Origin: Mycobacterium sp.
GTDB taxonomy: Bacteria > Actinomycetota > Actinomycetes > Mycobacteriales > Mycobacteriaceae
DNA length: 64,000 bases
Direction of reading: 5' to 3'
Assembly (NCBI RefSeq): GCF_029961025.1
Contig: NZ_JASBVP010000007.1
Location: 186,001-250,000 of the forward strand
The notes beneath the pieces were generated by a model. The model saw only the letters and a program-made list of their open reading frames with translations, was not told the DNA's origin and searched no databases. Positions 8,287 to 18,750 of this stretch are shown here, one piece after another. Made by a program: the position numbers and the translations under genes. Position 1 is the stretch's first letter; each line of letters starts with the position of its first letter.

Positions 8287-11200
8287 ATGACGCATCGCGA
8301 CACCGGCGCAGCGACGACGGGGTTCCTGCCGGCGCCGCGGCGGGTGCCACCGGCGGTCGCGAGCGGCGAGATCGCGGTTGCGCCACCCCCGGCGCTCCCG
8401 CGCTCGTCACGAGCCGGTGTGCCGGCCCGCCTGCTCCCGGTCATCACGGCCCTCGCGACGGTGGTCATGACGACCGCGTTCTGGCGCACCGGTTCCACCG
8501 GCGCGCATAACCCGATGTATCTGGCGTTCCCGGTGATGATGCTGGTCTCGGTGGGCCTGAGCGCCGCGGCCGGACGTGATCGCGGGCGCGGCGGCGACAT
8601 CGCCGCCGACCGCGCCGACTACCTCGACTACCTGAACGGGCTGCGCGACTCCGTCACCGAGACCGCCGCCGCGCAGCGCTCGTCGCTGAACCGGTGTCAT
8701 CCCGACCCGGGCTCGCTGTGGACGTTGATCGGCGGGTGCCGGATGTGGGAGCGCCGCGACTGCGACCCCGACTTTTGTCATGTCCGCGTCGGGGTGGGAA
8801 CCCGGCAACTTGCCACCCCGCTGGTGCCGCCATCACCCGGGCCGGCGGACCGAACGGATCCGGTCACCGCCGCGGCGCTGCGCCGCTTCATCGACACGCA
8901 CGCGACGATCGCGCAGGCTCCGCTCACGGTCGCGCTGCGCGAACTGGCCGTCGTGGCGGTGGACGGCGACCCGTCGCCGGCGCGTGGACTTCTGCGCGCG
9001 GTGCTCTGCGAGCTTGCCGTGCTGCACCCCCCGGACCGGTTGCTGATCATCGCCGTGATCGGCGACCCCGAGCGAATCTACTGGGATTGGCTGAAGTGGT
9101 TGCCGCACAACCGAAATACGTATGCCACCGATGCGGTGGGCGCCGCCCGGATGAGCTACTCGTGCGCGGCCGAGGCCGAAGGCGCGATCAAGCACCTGCA
9201 GCGGTGCCGGCCCCCCGGGACGGCGGTACCGCACCTGGTGCTGCTCGTCGACGGGGTCCACTGCGATGAGCGCCTCACCTCCCGCGGGATCACCGGCCTG
9301 ACCATCCTGGAGGTCGGCAGCGGGTGCCAACCGGCGGGCGCCGGGGGTCTGCGGCTGTGCGTAGCCGCGGAAACACTGGTCATCGGGGGTGAGGGCGAAC
9401 CGGTCGGCCGGCCGGACCGGATGGATCTCCTCGACGCGCTGGTGTGCGCCCGCCGGCTGGCCGGGTACCGGTTGGCCGGGCCGGGCACCGCCGGCGCCCG
9501 GCACGACGGGCGCTGGCAGGATCTCCTCGGCATCGGCGACGTCGCCGCATTCGATCCGACCGCGCTGTGGCGCAACCGCCACCACGGGGATCGGCTGCGT
9601 GTTCCCATCGGCACCACCGCTGCCGGCACGGCGGTGGAACTCGACATCAAAGAGCCCGCCGAAAACGGCATGGGCCCGCACGGGCTGTGCATCGGCGCTA
9701 CCGGGTCAGGTAAATCGGAGTTTTTACGCACCGTCGCGCTGGGCATGATGGCCCGCAACTCCCCTGAGGTCTTGAACCTGGTGCTGGTGGACTTCAAGGG
9801 CGGTGCGACGTTCCTCGGCCTGGACGGGGCGCCCCACGTCGCCGCCATCATCACCAACCTGTGTGACGAGGCGCCGTTGGTGGCCCGCATGCGCGATGCA
9901 CTGACCGGCGAGCTGAACCGCCGTCAAGAGTTGCTGCGAGCGGCGGGCAATTTCGTGAGCGTCACCGCCTACACCCGGGCGCGCGGCCCCGGCTGCCGGT
10001 TGGCCGCGCTGCCGGCGCTGCTCATCATCGTCGACGAGTTCTCCGAACTGCTCAGCCAGCACCCTGACTTCGCCGACGTGTTCGTGGCGATCGGGCGGCT
10101 GGGACGGTCTTTGGGGATGCACCTGCTGCTGGCCAGTCAGCGACTCGACGAGGGCAGGCTGCGCGGGCTGGAATCGCACCTGTCCTACCGGGTGTGCCTG
10201 AAAACCCTTTCCGCCAACGAGTCCCGGATCGTCCTTGGAACCCAGGACGCCTATCAGCTGCCGAACACGCCCGGTGCCGCCTGGCTGCGGACGGCGACGG
10301 GAGAACTGATCCGCTTTCAGAGCACGTTCGTCTCCGGACCCTGCCCGACGGCCCCGAGCGCGGCCACCGGTTGCGCGCAGACCGCGGTGTACCGGTTCGG
10401 CGCGACGCCGGCCGGGCGGGTCAGATTCCAGTCACCCGCACGCGCCGACGGCGGTGCGACGCCCGAGCGCACCGTGTTGCGGGCGGTCATCGATCGGCTG
10501 GCCGGGCATGGGCCGCCCGCGCACGAGGTGTGGCTGCCGCCGCTCGGGGCGGCACCGGCGCTGGACCGGGTGCTGCGCGAGGCCGCGGCTGCGACCGCTG
10601 AGTCAAGCCCCGAGCGGCTGGCCGTGGCGATCGGGGTCGTCGATCACCCCTTCGAGCAGCGCCGGGCCCCGCTGATCGTCGACTTGTCCGGGGCCGCAGG
10701 CAATGTGGCGGTGGTGGGTGCACCCCGATCGGGGAAGTCGACCGCGTTGCGCACCCTGATCACCGCGCTCTGCGCCACCCATGACCCCGACCGGGTGCAG
10801 TTCTACTGCCTGGACTTTGGCGGGGGGACGCTGGCCGCGGTGCGGGCATTGCCGCAGGTGGGGTCGGTGGCCGGCAGGGCCGAGCCGCAGCTGGCCCGGC
10901 GCATGATCGCCGAGCTGGAGTCGGTGGTTCGCGAGCGGGAAGCCGTGTTGCGTGACCCCGGCCGGGACCCGATCGGCCGGGATCCCCGGCAGCGGGCGGG
11001 GCAAACCGATGCCGGGTGCCGTGCCGACGTTTTTCTGGTCGTCGACGGCTGGGCGAGGCTGTGTCACGAGTTCGACACCCTCGAGGGCCCGATCACCGCC
11101 CTTGCGGCCCAAGGACTGTCGTTTGGCGTGCACGTGGTGTTGTCGGCGACCCGGTGGGCGGAGATCAGGCCCGCCCTCAAAGACCAGATCGGCACCCGAA

Positions 11201-12183
11201 TCGAGTTGCGACTGGGCGACCCCGCGGAGTCCGAGCTGGACCGCAAGCAGGCGCGGCTGGTTCCCCCTGATCGCCCGGGCCGGGGGCTGTCCCGCGAGGG
11301 GCTGCAGATGGTGATCGCCCTGCCCAGGCTGGACGGGGTGTCGTCGGACGCCGGATTGGCCGGGGCCGTCGCCGAGGCCGGCGAGTTGCTGCGCCGCCGC
11401 TACGGACGGTCCGTCGCCCCGCCGATACCGCTGCTGCCCGCGCGGGTGGACCGGGACGGCCTCCTCGCGCGGGCGGGTAAGAGGCTGCGGCCCCACATTC
11501 TGCTGGGCGTGGAGGACCGCCGGCTGCAGCCGGTCCCCGTGGATTTCGCGCGGTGTTCGCATCTGCTGATCCTGGGCGAGAACGGCTGCGGCAAGACCAG
11601 CGCCTTGCGGTTGCTGTGCCGCGAAATCGTGCGAACCACCACCGCGGCGCACGCACAACTGCTCATCATCGATTACCGGCGCACCCTGCTCGGCGTCGTG
11701 GAATCGGATCACCTTGGCGGCCATGCGATATCAGCGCCGGCGCTGGATACGTTGCTGCCCGGTCTGCTCGAACTGCTGCGCCGGCGGTTGCCGCCGCCGA
11801 ACGCCACACCGGCGCAATTGCGAACCGCATCCTGGTGGTCGGGCCCACAGCTGTATGTCGTCGTCGACGATTACGATCTGGTCGCCACGACCGCCGGTAA
11901 CCCGCTGGCACCGCTCATCGAATACCTGCCGTACGCCAGAGATGTCGGCCTGCATGTGGTGGTGGCCCGGCGCAGCGGGGGTGCAGCGCGCGCCGTGTTC
12001 GAGCCGCTGCTTGCCGGCTTGCGCGATTTCGGCTGCGGGGGGTTGATTATGAGCGGCCGGCCGGAGGAGGGACCGCTGATCGGGTCCGTGGGTCCGGTAC
12101 CACTGCCACCGGGGCGCGGCATCCTGGTCACCGGCGGGGGTGACCAGCAGGTGGTGCAGGTGGCCTGGAGCCCCCCGGCGTGA
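8287..12183 (+). CDS. eccC4: ESX-4 FtsK/SpoIIIE-type ATPase EccC4
   Basis: Motor ATPase of ESX-4 that recognises WXG100 substrates. It is a single 1298-aa chain (unlike the split EccCa/EccCb of ESX-1). Two transmembrane helices lie at about residues 49-66 and 78-96. Three ATPase modules follow: Walker A GATGSGKS at ~470, GAPRSGKS at ~811 and GENGCGKT at ~1097; the first has a clear Walker B/DEF signature, [13 protein letters not shown] start at 8227 would add 20 residues. The gene's stop overlaps the next start (GTGA), so it is co-translated with the Rv3446c-like gene and probably with esxU-esxT. Confidence 0.95.
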   Translation: MTHRDTGAATTGFLPAPRRVPPAVASGEIAVAPPPALPRSSRAGVPARLLPVITALATVVMTTAFWRTGSTGAHNPMYLAFPVMMLVSVGLSAAAGRDRGRGGDIAADRADYLDYLNGLRDSVTETAAAQRSSLNRCHPDPGSLWTLIGGCRMWERRDCDPDFCHVRVGVGTRQLATPLVPPSPGPADRTDPVTAAALRRFIDTHATIAQAPLTVALRELAVVAVDGDPSPARGLLRAVLCELAVLHPPDRLLIIAVIGDPERIYWDWLKWLPHNRNTYATDAVGAARMSYSCAAEAEGAIKHLQRCRPPGTAVPHLVLLVDGVHCDERLTSRGITGLTILEVGSGCQPAGAGGLRLCVAAETLVIGGEGEPVGRPDRMDLLDALVCARRLAGYRLAGPGTAGARHDGRWQDLLGIGDVAAFDPTALWRNRHHGDRLRVPIGTTAAGTAVELDIKEPAENGMGPHGLCIGATGSGKSEFLRTVALGMMARNSPEVLNLVLVDFKGGATFLGLDGAPHVAAIITNLCDEAPLVARMRDALTGELNRRQELLRAAGNFVSVTAYTRARGPGCRLAALPALLIIVDEFSELLSQHPDFADVFVAIGRLGRSLGMHLLLASQRLDEGRLRGLESHLSYRVCLKTLSANESRIVLGTQDAYQLPNTPGAAWLRTATGELIRFQSTFVSGPCPTAPSAATGCAQTAVYRFGATPAGRVRFQSPARADGGATPERTVLRAVIDRLAGHGPPAHEVWLPPLGAAPALDRVLREAAAATAESSPERLAVAIGVVDHPFEQRRAPLIVDLSGAAGNVAVVGAPRSGKSTALRTLITALCATHDPDRVQFYCLDFGGGTLAAVRALPQVGSVAGRAEPQLARRMIAELESVVREREAVLRDPGRDPIGRDPRQRAGQTDAGCRADVFLVVDGWARLCHEFDTLEGPITALAAQGLSFGVHVVLSATRWAEIRPALKDQIGTRIELRLGDPAESELDRKQARLVPPDRPGRGLSREGLQMVIALPRLDGVSSDAGLAGAVAEAGELLRRRYGRSVAPPIPLLPARVDRDGLLARAGKRLRPHILLGVEDRRLQPVPVDFARCSHLLILGENGCGKTSALRLLCREIVRTTTAAHAQLLIIDYRRTLLGVVESDHLGGHAISAPALDTLLPGLLELLRRRLPPPNATPAQLRTASWWSGPQLYVVVDDYDLVATTAGNPLAPLIEYLPYARDVGLHVVVARRSGGAARAVFEPLLAGLRDFGCGGLIMSGRPEEGPLIGSVGPVPLPPGRGILVTGGGDQQVVQVAWSPPA

Positions 12184-13433
12184 GCCCCCACCGCGCGATC
12201 GTCGAGACGGGCCCCGGAGGGATACGCCGATTGTGTTGCGGCACAGCCACCGTCGACAGCGATATGGCCGGCATCGCGCTGGAGGCACTGGATGACACGG
12301 TCGCCCTGGTCGACGAGCGCCCGGTTGCCGTCGCCTCGTTGTGGCGCACGGTGCTGGGGTCGCTGGACTTAGGGAACCCGGAAACCCACAACGACGTGGT
12401 CCTCGTCTACCCATCGTGGTGGTCGCCGTCGCGGGTTGCCGTGCTCACCGCCGCTGCCGGGGTTTTCGCCGGCAAGGTCGAGGCCCACCGCAGGTGCTGG
12501 CTGCTCGCCGGGGGGGCCACCACGGGGCGACCGGCGGTGGTCGTGGAGATCGCCGAACGGCTGGTGATGGTGACCGGCGCCCAGCGCGTTGCCGAGCCCC
12601 GCCGCGGATCCCCCAGAGGCATCGCCGAGCGGATTGCGCGGGTGGTCGCGGAACTGACCGGGGGTTCGGGCGCGACCGTGTTGATCGACGCCCCGGGCAC
12701 GATCAGCGGGGCGGCGGAGTTGGCGGCGATGGTGGCCACGGCGGTGCGCCTCAACGGCTCCGGCGTGACCGTGGCGGTGGTTGACGACCGTCGGCTGCGA
12801 CGGCTTGCCCTCAGGAAGGGTTCGGCCGCGTCGGATCCGCCCGCACCCCCTTCCGCGGAACGCGCGTACGGTGCCGGGTTGCGGCACCGCAAGCGGCGCC
12901 CGGCGCGGGTTCTGCCGGCGGGTCTCGCGCTGGCCGCCGCGCTGGCGGCGCTCACGGTCGGGAACCAGCGTGCGCCGGTCACCGGGAGAACACCGACGAC
13001 GTTTCTGGTAACCGAGCGGATCGCGCTGACGGTTCCCGCGGCGTGGGGGGTGCAGCGGGTCGACGCCGGGCCCGGCCCGGCACGCATTGAGCTCACCTCC
13101 CCGTCGGACCCGGAGGCGGCGCTGCACGTCACGCAATCGCCGGTCGGGGAGAACACCCTGCGCGCCACCGCAGAATCACTGAAACACGCCCTGGATGCGC
13201 AACCTCCCGGCGTCTTCGTCGACTTCGACCCGGCCGGGCAGAGTGCCGGGCGGCCCGCTGTGACCTACCGTGAAGTGCGCTCCGCGCATGACATCCGGTG
13301 GACGGTGGTGCTCGACGAGGGGATCCGCATCGGTGTCGGATGTCAAAGCCGGCGCGGCGGTGAGGAGGCCATGCGCGGGGTGTGCGAGCAGGCGGTGCGC
13401 TCCGCCCGCGCGGTGCAGCGAGCAACCAAGTAA
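12180..13433 (+). CDS. type VII secretion-associated protein, Rv3446c family
   Basis: 417-aa protein coupled to eccC4 by a GTGA overlap. The N-terminal half (about 1-220) is hydrophilic and rich in Ala/Val, resembling an actin-like/ASKHA-like fold only loosely. A transmembrane helix ([18 protein letters not shown]) lies at about residues 240-260, and the C-terminal ~150 residues form the domain typical of proteins encoded between eccC4 and esxU. Topology suggests a cytoplasmic N-domain and an extracytoplasmic C-domain. The molecular role is not known to me; conservation of position argues for an ESX-4 assembly or regulatory part. Confidence 0.85.
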   Translation: MSPHRAIVETGPGGIRRLCCGTATVDSDMAGIALEALDDTVALVDERPVAVASLWRTVLGSLDLGNPETHNDVVLVYPSWWSPSRVAVLTAAAGVFAGKVEAHRRCWLLAGGATTGRPAVVVEIAERLVMVTGAQRVAEPRRGSPRGIAERIARVVAELTGGSGATVLIDAPGTISGAAELAAMVATAVRLNGSGVTVAVVDDRRLRRLALRKGSAASDPPAPPSAERAYGAGLRHRKRRPARVLPAGLALAAALAALTVGNQRAPVTGRTPTTFLVTERIALTVPAAWGVQRVDAGPGPARIELTSPSDPEAALHVTQSPVGENTLRATAESLKHALDAQPPGVFVDFDPAGQSAGRPAVTYREVRSAHDIRWTVVLDEGIRIGVGCQSRRGGEEAMRGVCEQAVRSARAVQRATK

Positions 13434-13501
13434 AACCGAAGTAAAACCAATGAACCGGAAAAATCGGGAACCGAACGAAAGGCCCCGTAGTCGTACTTGT
13501 T

Positions 13502-13828
13502 GTGAGCACATCGGCAGTGACCAACACGCTTAACACCGACTTGGACTTGATGCGCTCCGTCGCTGCCATGACGGACGCCCGTAACGAGGAAATCCGGGCG
13601 ATGCTGCAGGCATTCATCGGCCGGATGAGCAGCGTGCCACCGTCGGTGTGGGGTGGGCTCGCAGCTACCCGGTTCAAAGCGGTGATAGAGCGCTGGAACA
13701 CGGAGTCCCTCAAGCTGCACCAAGCCCTGCACACCATCGCCGAGACCATCCGCCACAACGAGGCCGCGTTGCGCCAGGCCGGCGAGATCCATGCCCATCG
13801 CATCGCCGTGTCCGGCCAGACCCTGTGA
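13502..13828 (+). CDS. esxU: WXG100-family ESX-4 secreted protein EsxU
   Basis: Small helical-hairpin protein of the EsxA/EsxB (WXG100) family, 108 aa, with W50-G-G52 at the hairpin turn ([11 protein letters not shown]). It is expected to form a heterodimer with EsxT and be exported by ESX-4. The GTG start at 13502 matches the remembered Rv3445c start. The stop codon TGA overlaps an in-frame GTG that could start esxT, so the two are tightly linked. Confidence 0.93.
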   Translation: MSTSAVTNTLNTDLDLMRSVAAMTDARNEEIRAMLQAFIGRMSSVPPSVWGGLAATRFKAVIERWNTESLKLHQALHTIAETIRHNEAALRQAGEIHAHRIAVSGQTL

Positions 13829-13839
13829 GCGGGGCACCG

Positions 13840-14136
13840 ATGGATCCCGTGTTGTCGTACAACTTCGACGAGATCGAGTACTCCGTTCGTCAAGAGATCC
13901 ACGCCACCTCGGCCCGGCTCAACGCCGCGCTGGAGCAGCTGAGGTCTCAGATCGCGCCCTTGCAGGAACTCTGGACGCGAGAGGCCGGCGCCGCCTACCG
14001 GGCCGAGCAACTCAGGTGGCATCAAGCGGCCGGGGCGCTCAACGAGATCCTGGTCAACCTCGGCAACGCGGTCCGAGACGGCGCTGAGGACATGGCCGGT
14101 ACGGATCGCCGGGCGGCCGGAAGCTGGTTGGGGTAG
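13840..14136 (+). CDS. esxT: WXG100-family ESX-4 secreted protein EsxT
   Basis: 98-aa partner of EsxU. Sequence MDPVLSYNFDEIEYSVRQEI matches EsxT. The turn motif is W45-T-R47 rather than WxG, as I also recall for M. tuberculosis EsxT. I take the ATG at 13840; an in-frame GTG at 13825 overlaps the esxU stop (GTGA) and would add five residues, a real alternative given the coupling seen elsewhere in the operon. It is the last gene of the ESX-4 eccC4 operon and is followed by a strong hairpin. Confidence 0.92.
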   Translation: MDPVLSYNFDEIEYSVRQEIHATSARLNAALEQLRSQIAPLQELWTREAGAAYRAEQLRWHQAAGALNEILVNLGNAVRDGAEDMAGTDRRAAGSWLG

Positions 14137-14204
14137 GGGCCGGATGCCGCGTCGGTAATCGGGCCGCGGCCCAGCCCGCTGGATGAAGCCTCTGGGGGAA
14201 ACCC

Positions 14205-14245
14205 CTGTGTGGTCCCGACGGAGGAGAGCCGTCGGGACCACACAG
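14205..14245. terminator. strong hairpin terminator after esxT
   Basis: CTGTGTGGTCCCGACGG and its exact reverse complement (14229-14245) flank a 7-nt loop. The 17-bp perfect stem without a U-tract fits the I-shaped terminators common in mycobacteria. It would insulate rplM-rpsI from ESX-4 transcription. Confidence 0.7.
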
Positions 14246-14272
14246 TCGGGTGCGCACCCCTCGGCAGGAGTT

Positions 14273-14302
14273 TTGACCTGCGCGGATGCCCGCCGGTAAG
14301 CT
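14273..14302 (+). promoter_or_regulatory. putative sigma-A promoter of rplM-rpsI
   Basis: TTGACC (14273-14278), 18-bp spacer, TAAGCT (14297-14302): close to the housekeeping consensus and the best -35/-10 pair in this intergenic region. It would give a leader of about 160 nt, room for autogenous control by L13. Confidence 0.55.
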
Positions 14303-14466
14303 GTCCGGTTGGCGTGCGGTACGCCGTGCGGTGTGCAGGGGCCCGGGTCAACGTCGGTCGCCGGGAGCAATCCCCGCCGTCCACGCCGGACCGGCACCCG
14401 GGGTGCGATACCGGGATCGATCCAGCTCCCGAAAGACGGGCTCGCAGAGAAAGTGGGGTAAGCGCT

Positions 14467-14910
14467 TTGCCTACGTACACGCCGAAGGCCGGTGACACCA
14501 CGCGGTCGTGGTATGTCATCGACGCCACGGACGTGGTGCTCGGCCGCCTTGCCGTCGCCGCGGCCACCTTGCTGCGCGGCAAGCACAAGCCGACCTTCAC
14601 ACCCAACGTCGACGGCGGTGATTTCGTCATCGTCGTCAATGCCGCCAAGGTCGCCCTCAGCGGCGATAAACTGCGGAAGAAACTGGCCTACCGCCACTCC
14701 GGTTACCCCGGCGGCTTGCACTGGCGCAGCATCGGTGAGCTGATGGCCAAACACCCTGATCGGGTGGTCGAGAAAGCGATCGCCGGCATGCTGCCCAAGA
14801 ACAAGCTCGGCCGGCAGATCAAGCGCAAGCTGCGTGTCTATGCCGGCCCCGAGCATCCCCACATCGCCCAGCGACCGGTTCCGTTCGAGATCAGGCAGGT
14901 GAGGCAATGA
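14467..14910 (+). CDS. rplM: 50S ribosomal protein L13
   Basis: Large-subunit protein L13, 147 aa, the family's normal length in mycobacteria. It has [18 protein letters not shown] at the N-terminus and the [13 protein letters not shown] signature near the C-terminus. The start codon is TTG at 14467; the frame is open upstream but not conserved. The stop overlaps the rpsI ATG (ATGA), a classic coupled pair. Confidence 0.96.
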   Translation: MPTYTPKAGDTTRSWYVIDATDVVLGRLAVAAATLLRGKHKPTFTPNVDGGDFVIVVNAAKVALSGDKLRKKLAYRHSGYPGGLHWRSIGELMAKHPDRVVEKAIAGMLPKNKLGRQIKRKLRVYAGPEHPHIAQRPVPFEIRQVRQ

Positions 14911-15386
14911 CACAGACCGCTGAGACCGAGGCCGGTGCGCCCGCGGAGGCTGCCACCGGCGCGGCGCAGCAGCGGGAAGCCCCCGCCTCCTTTGTTTTCG
15001 AGCGTCCGATCCAGACCGTCGGCCGTCGCAAGGAAGCCGTCGTGCGGGTGCGGCTGGTTCCCGGCACCGGCAAGTTCGACCTCGACGGTCGCAGTCTGGA
15101 GGACTACTTTCCCAACAAGGTCCATCAGCAGCTCATCAAAGCCCCGCTGGTCACCGTCGACCGGCTGAACAGCTTCGATATCTACGCCCATCTCAACGGC
15201 GGCGGGCCCTCCGGCCAGGCCGGCGCGCTGCGCCTCGCCATTGCCCGGGCGTTGATCCTGGTTTCGCCCGAGGATCGGCCCGCGCTGAAGAAGGCGGGAT
15301 TTCTCACCCGGGACCCGCGGTCGACCGAACGCAAGAAGTACGGTCTGAAAAAAGCCCGCAAGGCGCCGCAGTACAGCAAGCGCTGA
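14907..15386 (+). CDS. rpsI: 30S ribosomal protein S9
   Basis: Small-subunit protein S9. The first ~30 residues are an acidic, Ala-rich actinobacterial extension. The core has [14 protein letters not shown] and [15 protein letters not shown], and the basic tail [12 protein letters not shown] reaches into the P site. It starts within the rplM stop (ATGA) at 14907, so the two are translationally coupled. Confidence 0.97.
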   Translation: MTQTAETEAGAPAEAATGAAQQREAPASFVFERPIQTVGRRKEAVVRVRLVPGTGKFDLDGRSLEDYFPNKVHQQLIKAPLVTVDRLNSFDIYAHLNGGGPSGQAGALRLAIARALILVSPEDRPALKKAGFLTRDPRSTERKKYGLKKARKAPQYSKR

Positions 15387-15495
15387 CATTCGTCGGGCGG
15401 GCGCCCCGTGTCACCATGCGGAATCGCCGGCCGGCGGGTCCGCCGACAGCTTCGCCACGGGGATGCGGTGTGTCGCCGGTGAGAGGTGTGTTCGC

Positions 15496-16833
15496 ATGGG
15501 TCGACTGTTCGGCACCGACGGTGTCCGCGGAATCGCCAACCGCGAGCTGACCGCCGAGCTGGCGCTCGGCCTGGGCGGCGCCGCGGCTCGCAGACTGGCC
15601 AGCCCGGATCCCGGTCGACGGAAGGTCGCGGTGGTCGGCCGTGATCCGCGGGCCAGCGGCGAGATGCTGGAGGCCGCGGTGATCGCCGGGTTGACCAGCG
15701 AGGGTGTCGACGCGCTGCGGGTCGGTGTGCTGCCCACCCCCGCGGTGGCCTACCTGACCCGCTGCTATGCCGCCGACTTCGGGGTGATGATCTCCGCGTC
15801 GCACAACCCGATGCCGGACAACGGGATCAAGATTTTCGGCCCGGGCGGGCACAAACTCGACGATGCCACCGAAGACCAGATCGAGGATCTGCTGGCCTCA
15901 GGACCCGGTCTGCGGGCCGTCGGCGCGGGAATCGGGCGCGTCATCGACGCCGGGGACGCGATCGATCGCTACCTCGGCCAGCTGGTCACCGCCTGCCCGA
16001 CACGCCTCGACAGACTGACCGTGGTCGTCGACTGCGCCCACGGGGCGGCGTCGGTGGCGGCCCCGCGCGCCTACCGCGCGGCCGGTGCGCGGGTCATTGC
16101 GATCAATGCCCGCCCCGACGGACTCAACATCAACGAGGGGTGCGGGTCCACGCATTTGGATCCGCTGCGCGCGGCGGTGCTGGCCCACGGCGCCGATCTG
16201 GGGCTCGCGCACGACGGGGACGCCGACCGCTGCCTGGCGGTCGACGCCGAGGGGGAGGTTGTCGACGGCGACCACATCATGGCGGTGCTGGCGCTGGCGA
16301 TGCGGGAGGCCGGCGAGCTGGCCCGCGACACCCTGGTGGCCACCGTGATGAGCAACCTCGGGCTGCACCTGGCTATGCGCTCGGTGGGGATCACCGTGCG
16401 CACCACCGACGTCGGTGACCGCTACGTTTTGGAGGCGTTGCGCGCCGGGGACTACAGCCTCGGCGGCGAGCAATCCGGGCATATCGTGATGCCCGCGCTG
16501 GCCACCACCGGTGACGGTATCCTCACCGGCTTGCGGTTGATGTCGCGGATGGCGCAGACCGGGTCGTCACTTGCGAGCCTGGCGTCGGCGATGCACGCAC
16601 TGCCGCAGGTGCTGGTCAACGTCGAGGTCACCGACAAAGCCACCGCCGTCGCCGCGGCGCCGGTCCGCGCCGCGGTACGGCAGGCCGAGGCCGAGCTTGG
16701 TGACACCGGGCGAATCCTGGTGCGCCCCTCGGGAACCGAACAGCTCATCCGGGTCATGGTGGAAGCGGCCGACGAACGTGTGGCACGGCGGCTGGCGAGC
16801 CGGGTCGCCGAGTCGGTGCGGGTGTCGAGCTGA
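15496..16833 (+). CDS. glmM: phosphoglucosamine mutase
   Basis: Converts glucosamine-6-phosphate to glucosamine-1-phosphate on the UDP-GlcNAc route to peptidoglycan. Alpha-D-phosphohexomutase fold: phosphoserine loop SASHNP (Ser102), metal-binding loop DGDADR, sugar-binding GGEQSGH, and phosphate-binding RPSGTE near the C-terminus. The ATG at 15496 ([12 protein letters not shown]) gives 445 aa; an in-frame ATG 33 bp upstream has no conserved sequence. glmS, the previous enzyme in the pathway, lies 4 kb downstream on the same strand. Confidence 0.97.
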   Translation: MGRLFGTDGVRGIANRELTAELALGLGGAAARRLASPDPGRRKVAVVGRDPRASGEMLEAAVIAGLTSEGVDALRVGVLPTPAVAYLTRCYAADFGVMISASHNPMPDNGIKIFGPGGHKLDDATEDQIEDLLASGPGLRAVGAGIGRVIDAGDAIDRYLGQLVTACPTRLDRLTVVVDCAHGAASVAAPRAYRAAGARVIAINARPDGLNINEGCGSTHLDPLRAAVLAHGADLGLAHDGDADRCLAVDAEGEVVDGDHIMAVLALAMREAGELARDTLVATVMSNLGLHLAMRSVGITVRTTDVGDRYVLEALRAGDYSLGGEQSGHIVMPALATTGDGILTGLRLMSRMAQTGSSLASLASAMHALPQVLVNVEVTDKATAVAAAPVRAAVRQAEAELGDTGRILVRPSGTEQLIRVMVEAADERVARRLASRVAESVRVSS

Positions 16834-16879
16834 GCCGCCCGAATGGAACCGCGGCGCGGGGCCGGGCGTCGTAGCAGTT

Positions 16880-17185
16880 ATGGGATATCGGGACACGGCC
16901 AGTATCGACGTCGCGGCGGTGCGGGCACTCGCCGGGCGTTTCCAGGCCACCGCGGAGATCCTCGACGAGGTGGCACGAAACCATTTGGCGTGTTTGACTT
17001 TCGGCGGGGCGGCGGCGGGGCGGGCACACAGCGCCCGCGGGGACGCGCTGCGCACCGCGCTGATGCGGTGGGCCGCCGAGGTGTCGCAGTGGTCGCTGGC
17101 GACCGGTGAGATCGCCAGGGCGTTGCGGGCCAGCGCGGACCGGTACGCCGACGCCGAACTGCGCGCCGCGTCCGGGATCGGCTGA
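16880..17185 (+). CDS. EspC-like (type VII secretion target) small protein
   Basis: 101-aa helical protein without signal peptide or membrane helix. Pattern: N-terminal helix (VAAVRALAGRFQATAEIL), a glycine turn LTFGGAAAGR, a second long helix with Trp residues, and a C-terminal RYADAELRA. This layout fits the EspC/DUF2580 family of ESX-associated proteins; the assignment is by eye. It starts 46 bp after glmM, and the next gene begins 3 bp after its stop, so the two are almost certainly co-transcribed. It matches Rv3440c by position. Function unknown. Confidence 0.75.
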   Translation: MGYRDTASIDVAAVRALAGRFQATAEILDEVARNHLACLTFGGAAAGRAHSARGDALRTALMRWAAEVSQWSLATGEIARALRASADRYADAELRAASGIG

Positions 17186-17188
17186 CCG

Positions 17189-18712
17189 GTGGCCGCGCGA
17201 TACGACGTGGCGGCACGCCACGCCGAGGGCACAGCCGCCGCGGAGCACACCCAAAGTTACGTGTGGGCTTGTCATCTGCTGGGGTATCAGCATCCCGACC
17301 TGACCGCGCACGGCTCCCAGGTCCGCGACTGGTATGCCAGCGAGGCCGGTCTCGACCTGCACGCGCTGGATCGCGACGGCGCCGAACTGCGGGCTGCGGC
17401 CGCCGCGGTCGAGGAGGCACTGCGGATCCAGCGAGACCAACTCGCCGAACTCGCGGCGAACTGGGCGGGATCGGCGGCGGCCGCCACCGTCGAGTCGCTG
17501 CGGCGTCATTGCGGCGCCGCCGCAACGGTGGTCACCGGTGTCCGGACTGCCGCCCAGGGCTGCGCGGACTTGCTCGACCAGCTGTGGCAGCTGGTCGACG
17601 CCAAGGTGACGACGGCGGTGGCCATCGATGACCGCACCCTCGCACAGCGTCCGGCGTGGTTGGCTGCCGCGCAGGCGGTGACGGCCGGGGCGGGGGACCG
17701 GCCGGCCGCGGACGAGATGGTGAGCCGAGAAGTAAAGCCCTACGTAGATAGCGACATCCGCACGGATTGGCTGACTGCAATGCGCTTTACCCTGGAGTCG
17801 GTGGCGGCGTCCTACGACGCGCTCACCGACCGGCTGTCCACGCTACCCGCGGCACAGTTCCGGCTTCCCGGTGATCTCGGGTGCGGCTGCCCGGAACCGC
17901 CGGCCGAACCGGTTCTGCCACCCAACCCGGACGTCGCCGTCCCGGTCACGCCCGCTGCGGCGGGATCACCCCCAGGGGGTGTCACTGCGGTGTCCCCGGC
18001 CGCGGACTCGTTGCCTACCGTTGCCGACGATCCTCTCCTCGCCCCGTCGCGCCCGTCGCCGATCACCGCCCCGAGCCCATCGCATGGTCCGATGGCCGAC
18101 GTCGGGGATGCGCTGACCGCACCCCCGGTATCGCAACCGGGGGCGCCGTTCGGGGAGGGCGGCGGGCTGCCCGCCGGTGCCGGGGACCTCGGCGCGTACG
18201 GCGGCGGCGGGGGTCTGGGCAGCCTCGGCAGCCTTGTCGGCCAGATCGCCGACGTGATCAGCGGCCTGGTGGGCTCCCTGGCCGAGGGACTGGCCGATCC
18301 GTCCGGTGTCGACGGGGTGCTTGATGACGGGGCTGACGACGACGATCCCGATCTGACCGACGCCGAGGAACCCGACGCCGAGGAACCCGACGAGCCACCC
18401 GACGGCGAGGAGGCAGCCGACCGTCCGGGCGAGGGGGAGGCCGACGACCGCCCCGGTGGGCGGACGGACCAGCGGCCGGACGAAGAAAAGCCCGCCGGCG
18501 CGCCCGACGACCCCGGCGAGGGCCCTGGGATCCCCGGAAGCAATGCGCCGCCGGCGGGCAGCCCGGGGCCGGCTACCCCGACCGGCGGGCCATCGGCGGT
18601 TGGCGTGCCACCGCCCGGCGAACCCACGCCACCGGCACCGCCGGGCCCGCAGCCGGGGGGACAGACCCCGTGTGCGACCGCCGCGGAGGGTCTTCCCCAG
18701 GTCGGGCGATGA
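17189..18712 (+). CDS. large WXG-like protein with acidic Pro-rich tail
   Basis: 507-aa protein starting with GTG 3 bp after the EspC-like gene. Residues ~65-150 form long helices with a WxG element (N-W92-A-G94) at the turn, resembling a WXG100 unit. Residues ~150-235 are another helical stretch with a short CGCPEPP motif at the end. From ~240 on the sequence is low-complexity: Pro/Gly-rich, then strongly acidic (Asp/Glu/Pro repeats ~340-400), then Gly/Pro-rich. No catalytic motif, signal peptide or membrane helix is seen. It corresponds to Rv3439c (Ala/Pro-rich protein). Likely a type VII substrate or wall-associated protein; function unknown. Confidence 0.7.
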   Translation: MAARYDVAARHAEGTAAAEHTQSYVWACHLLGYQHPDLTAHGSQVRDWYASEAGLDLHALDRDGAELRAAAAAVEEALRIQRDQLAELAANWAGSAAAATVESLRRHCGAAATVVTGVRTAAQGCADLLDQLWQLVDAKVTTAVAIDDRTLAQRPAWLAAAQAVTAGAGDRPAADEMVSREVKPYVDSDIRTDWLTAMRFTLESVAASYDALTDRLSTLPAAQFRLPGDLGCGCPEPPAEPVLPPNPDVAVPVTPAAAGSPPGGVTAVSPAADSLPTVADDPLLAPSRPSPITAPSPSHGPMADVGDALTAPPVSQPGAPFGEGGGLPAGAGDLGAYGGGGGLGSLGSLVGQIADVISGLVGSLAEGLADPSGVDGVLDDGADDDDPDLTDAEEPDAEEPDEPPDGEEAADRPGEGEADDRPGGRTDQRPDEEKPAGAPDDPGEGPGIPGSNAPPAGSPGPATPTGGPSAVGVPPPGEPTPPAPPGPQPGGQTPCATAAEGLPQVGR

Positions 18713-18750
18713 CGGATCCCGCCCGGCGGCGATCTCCACAGACACACCGA

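Larger units (their letters stand above)
14137..14466 (+). other. intergenic region esxT-rplM
   Basis: 330 bp without a convincing gene. It holds a 17-bp perfect inverted repeat near the left side and, right of it, a promoter-like pair followed by a leader of about 160 bp before rplM. A frame open across the region joins rplM but shows no conserved sequence. Confidence 0.6.

Noticed and set aside
13129..14913. 594-residue minus-strand frame across esxU, esxT and rplM
   Set aside because: It would be antisense to three conserved genes and crosses the perfect hairpin and rplM promoter; no motifs.
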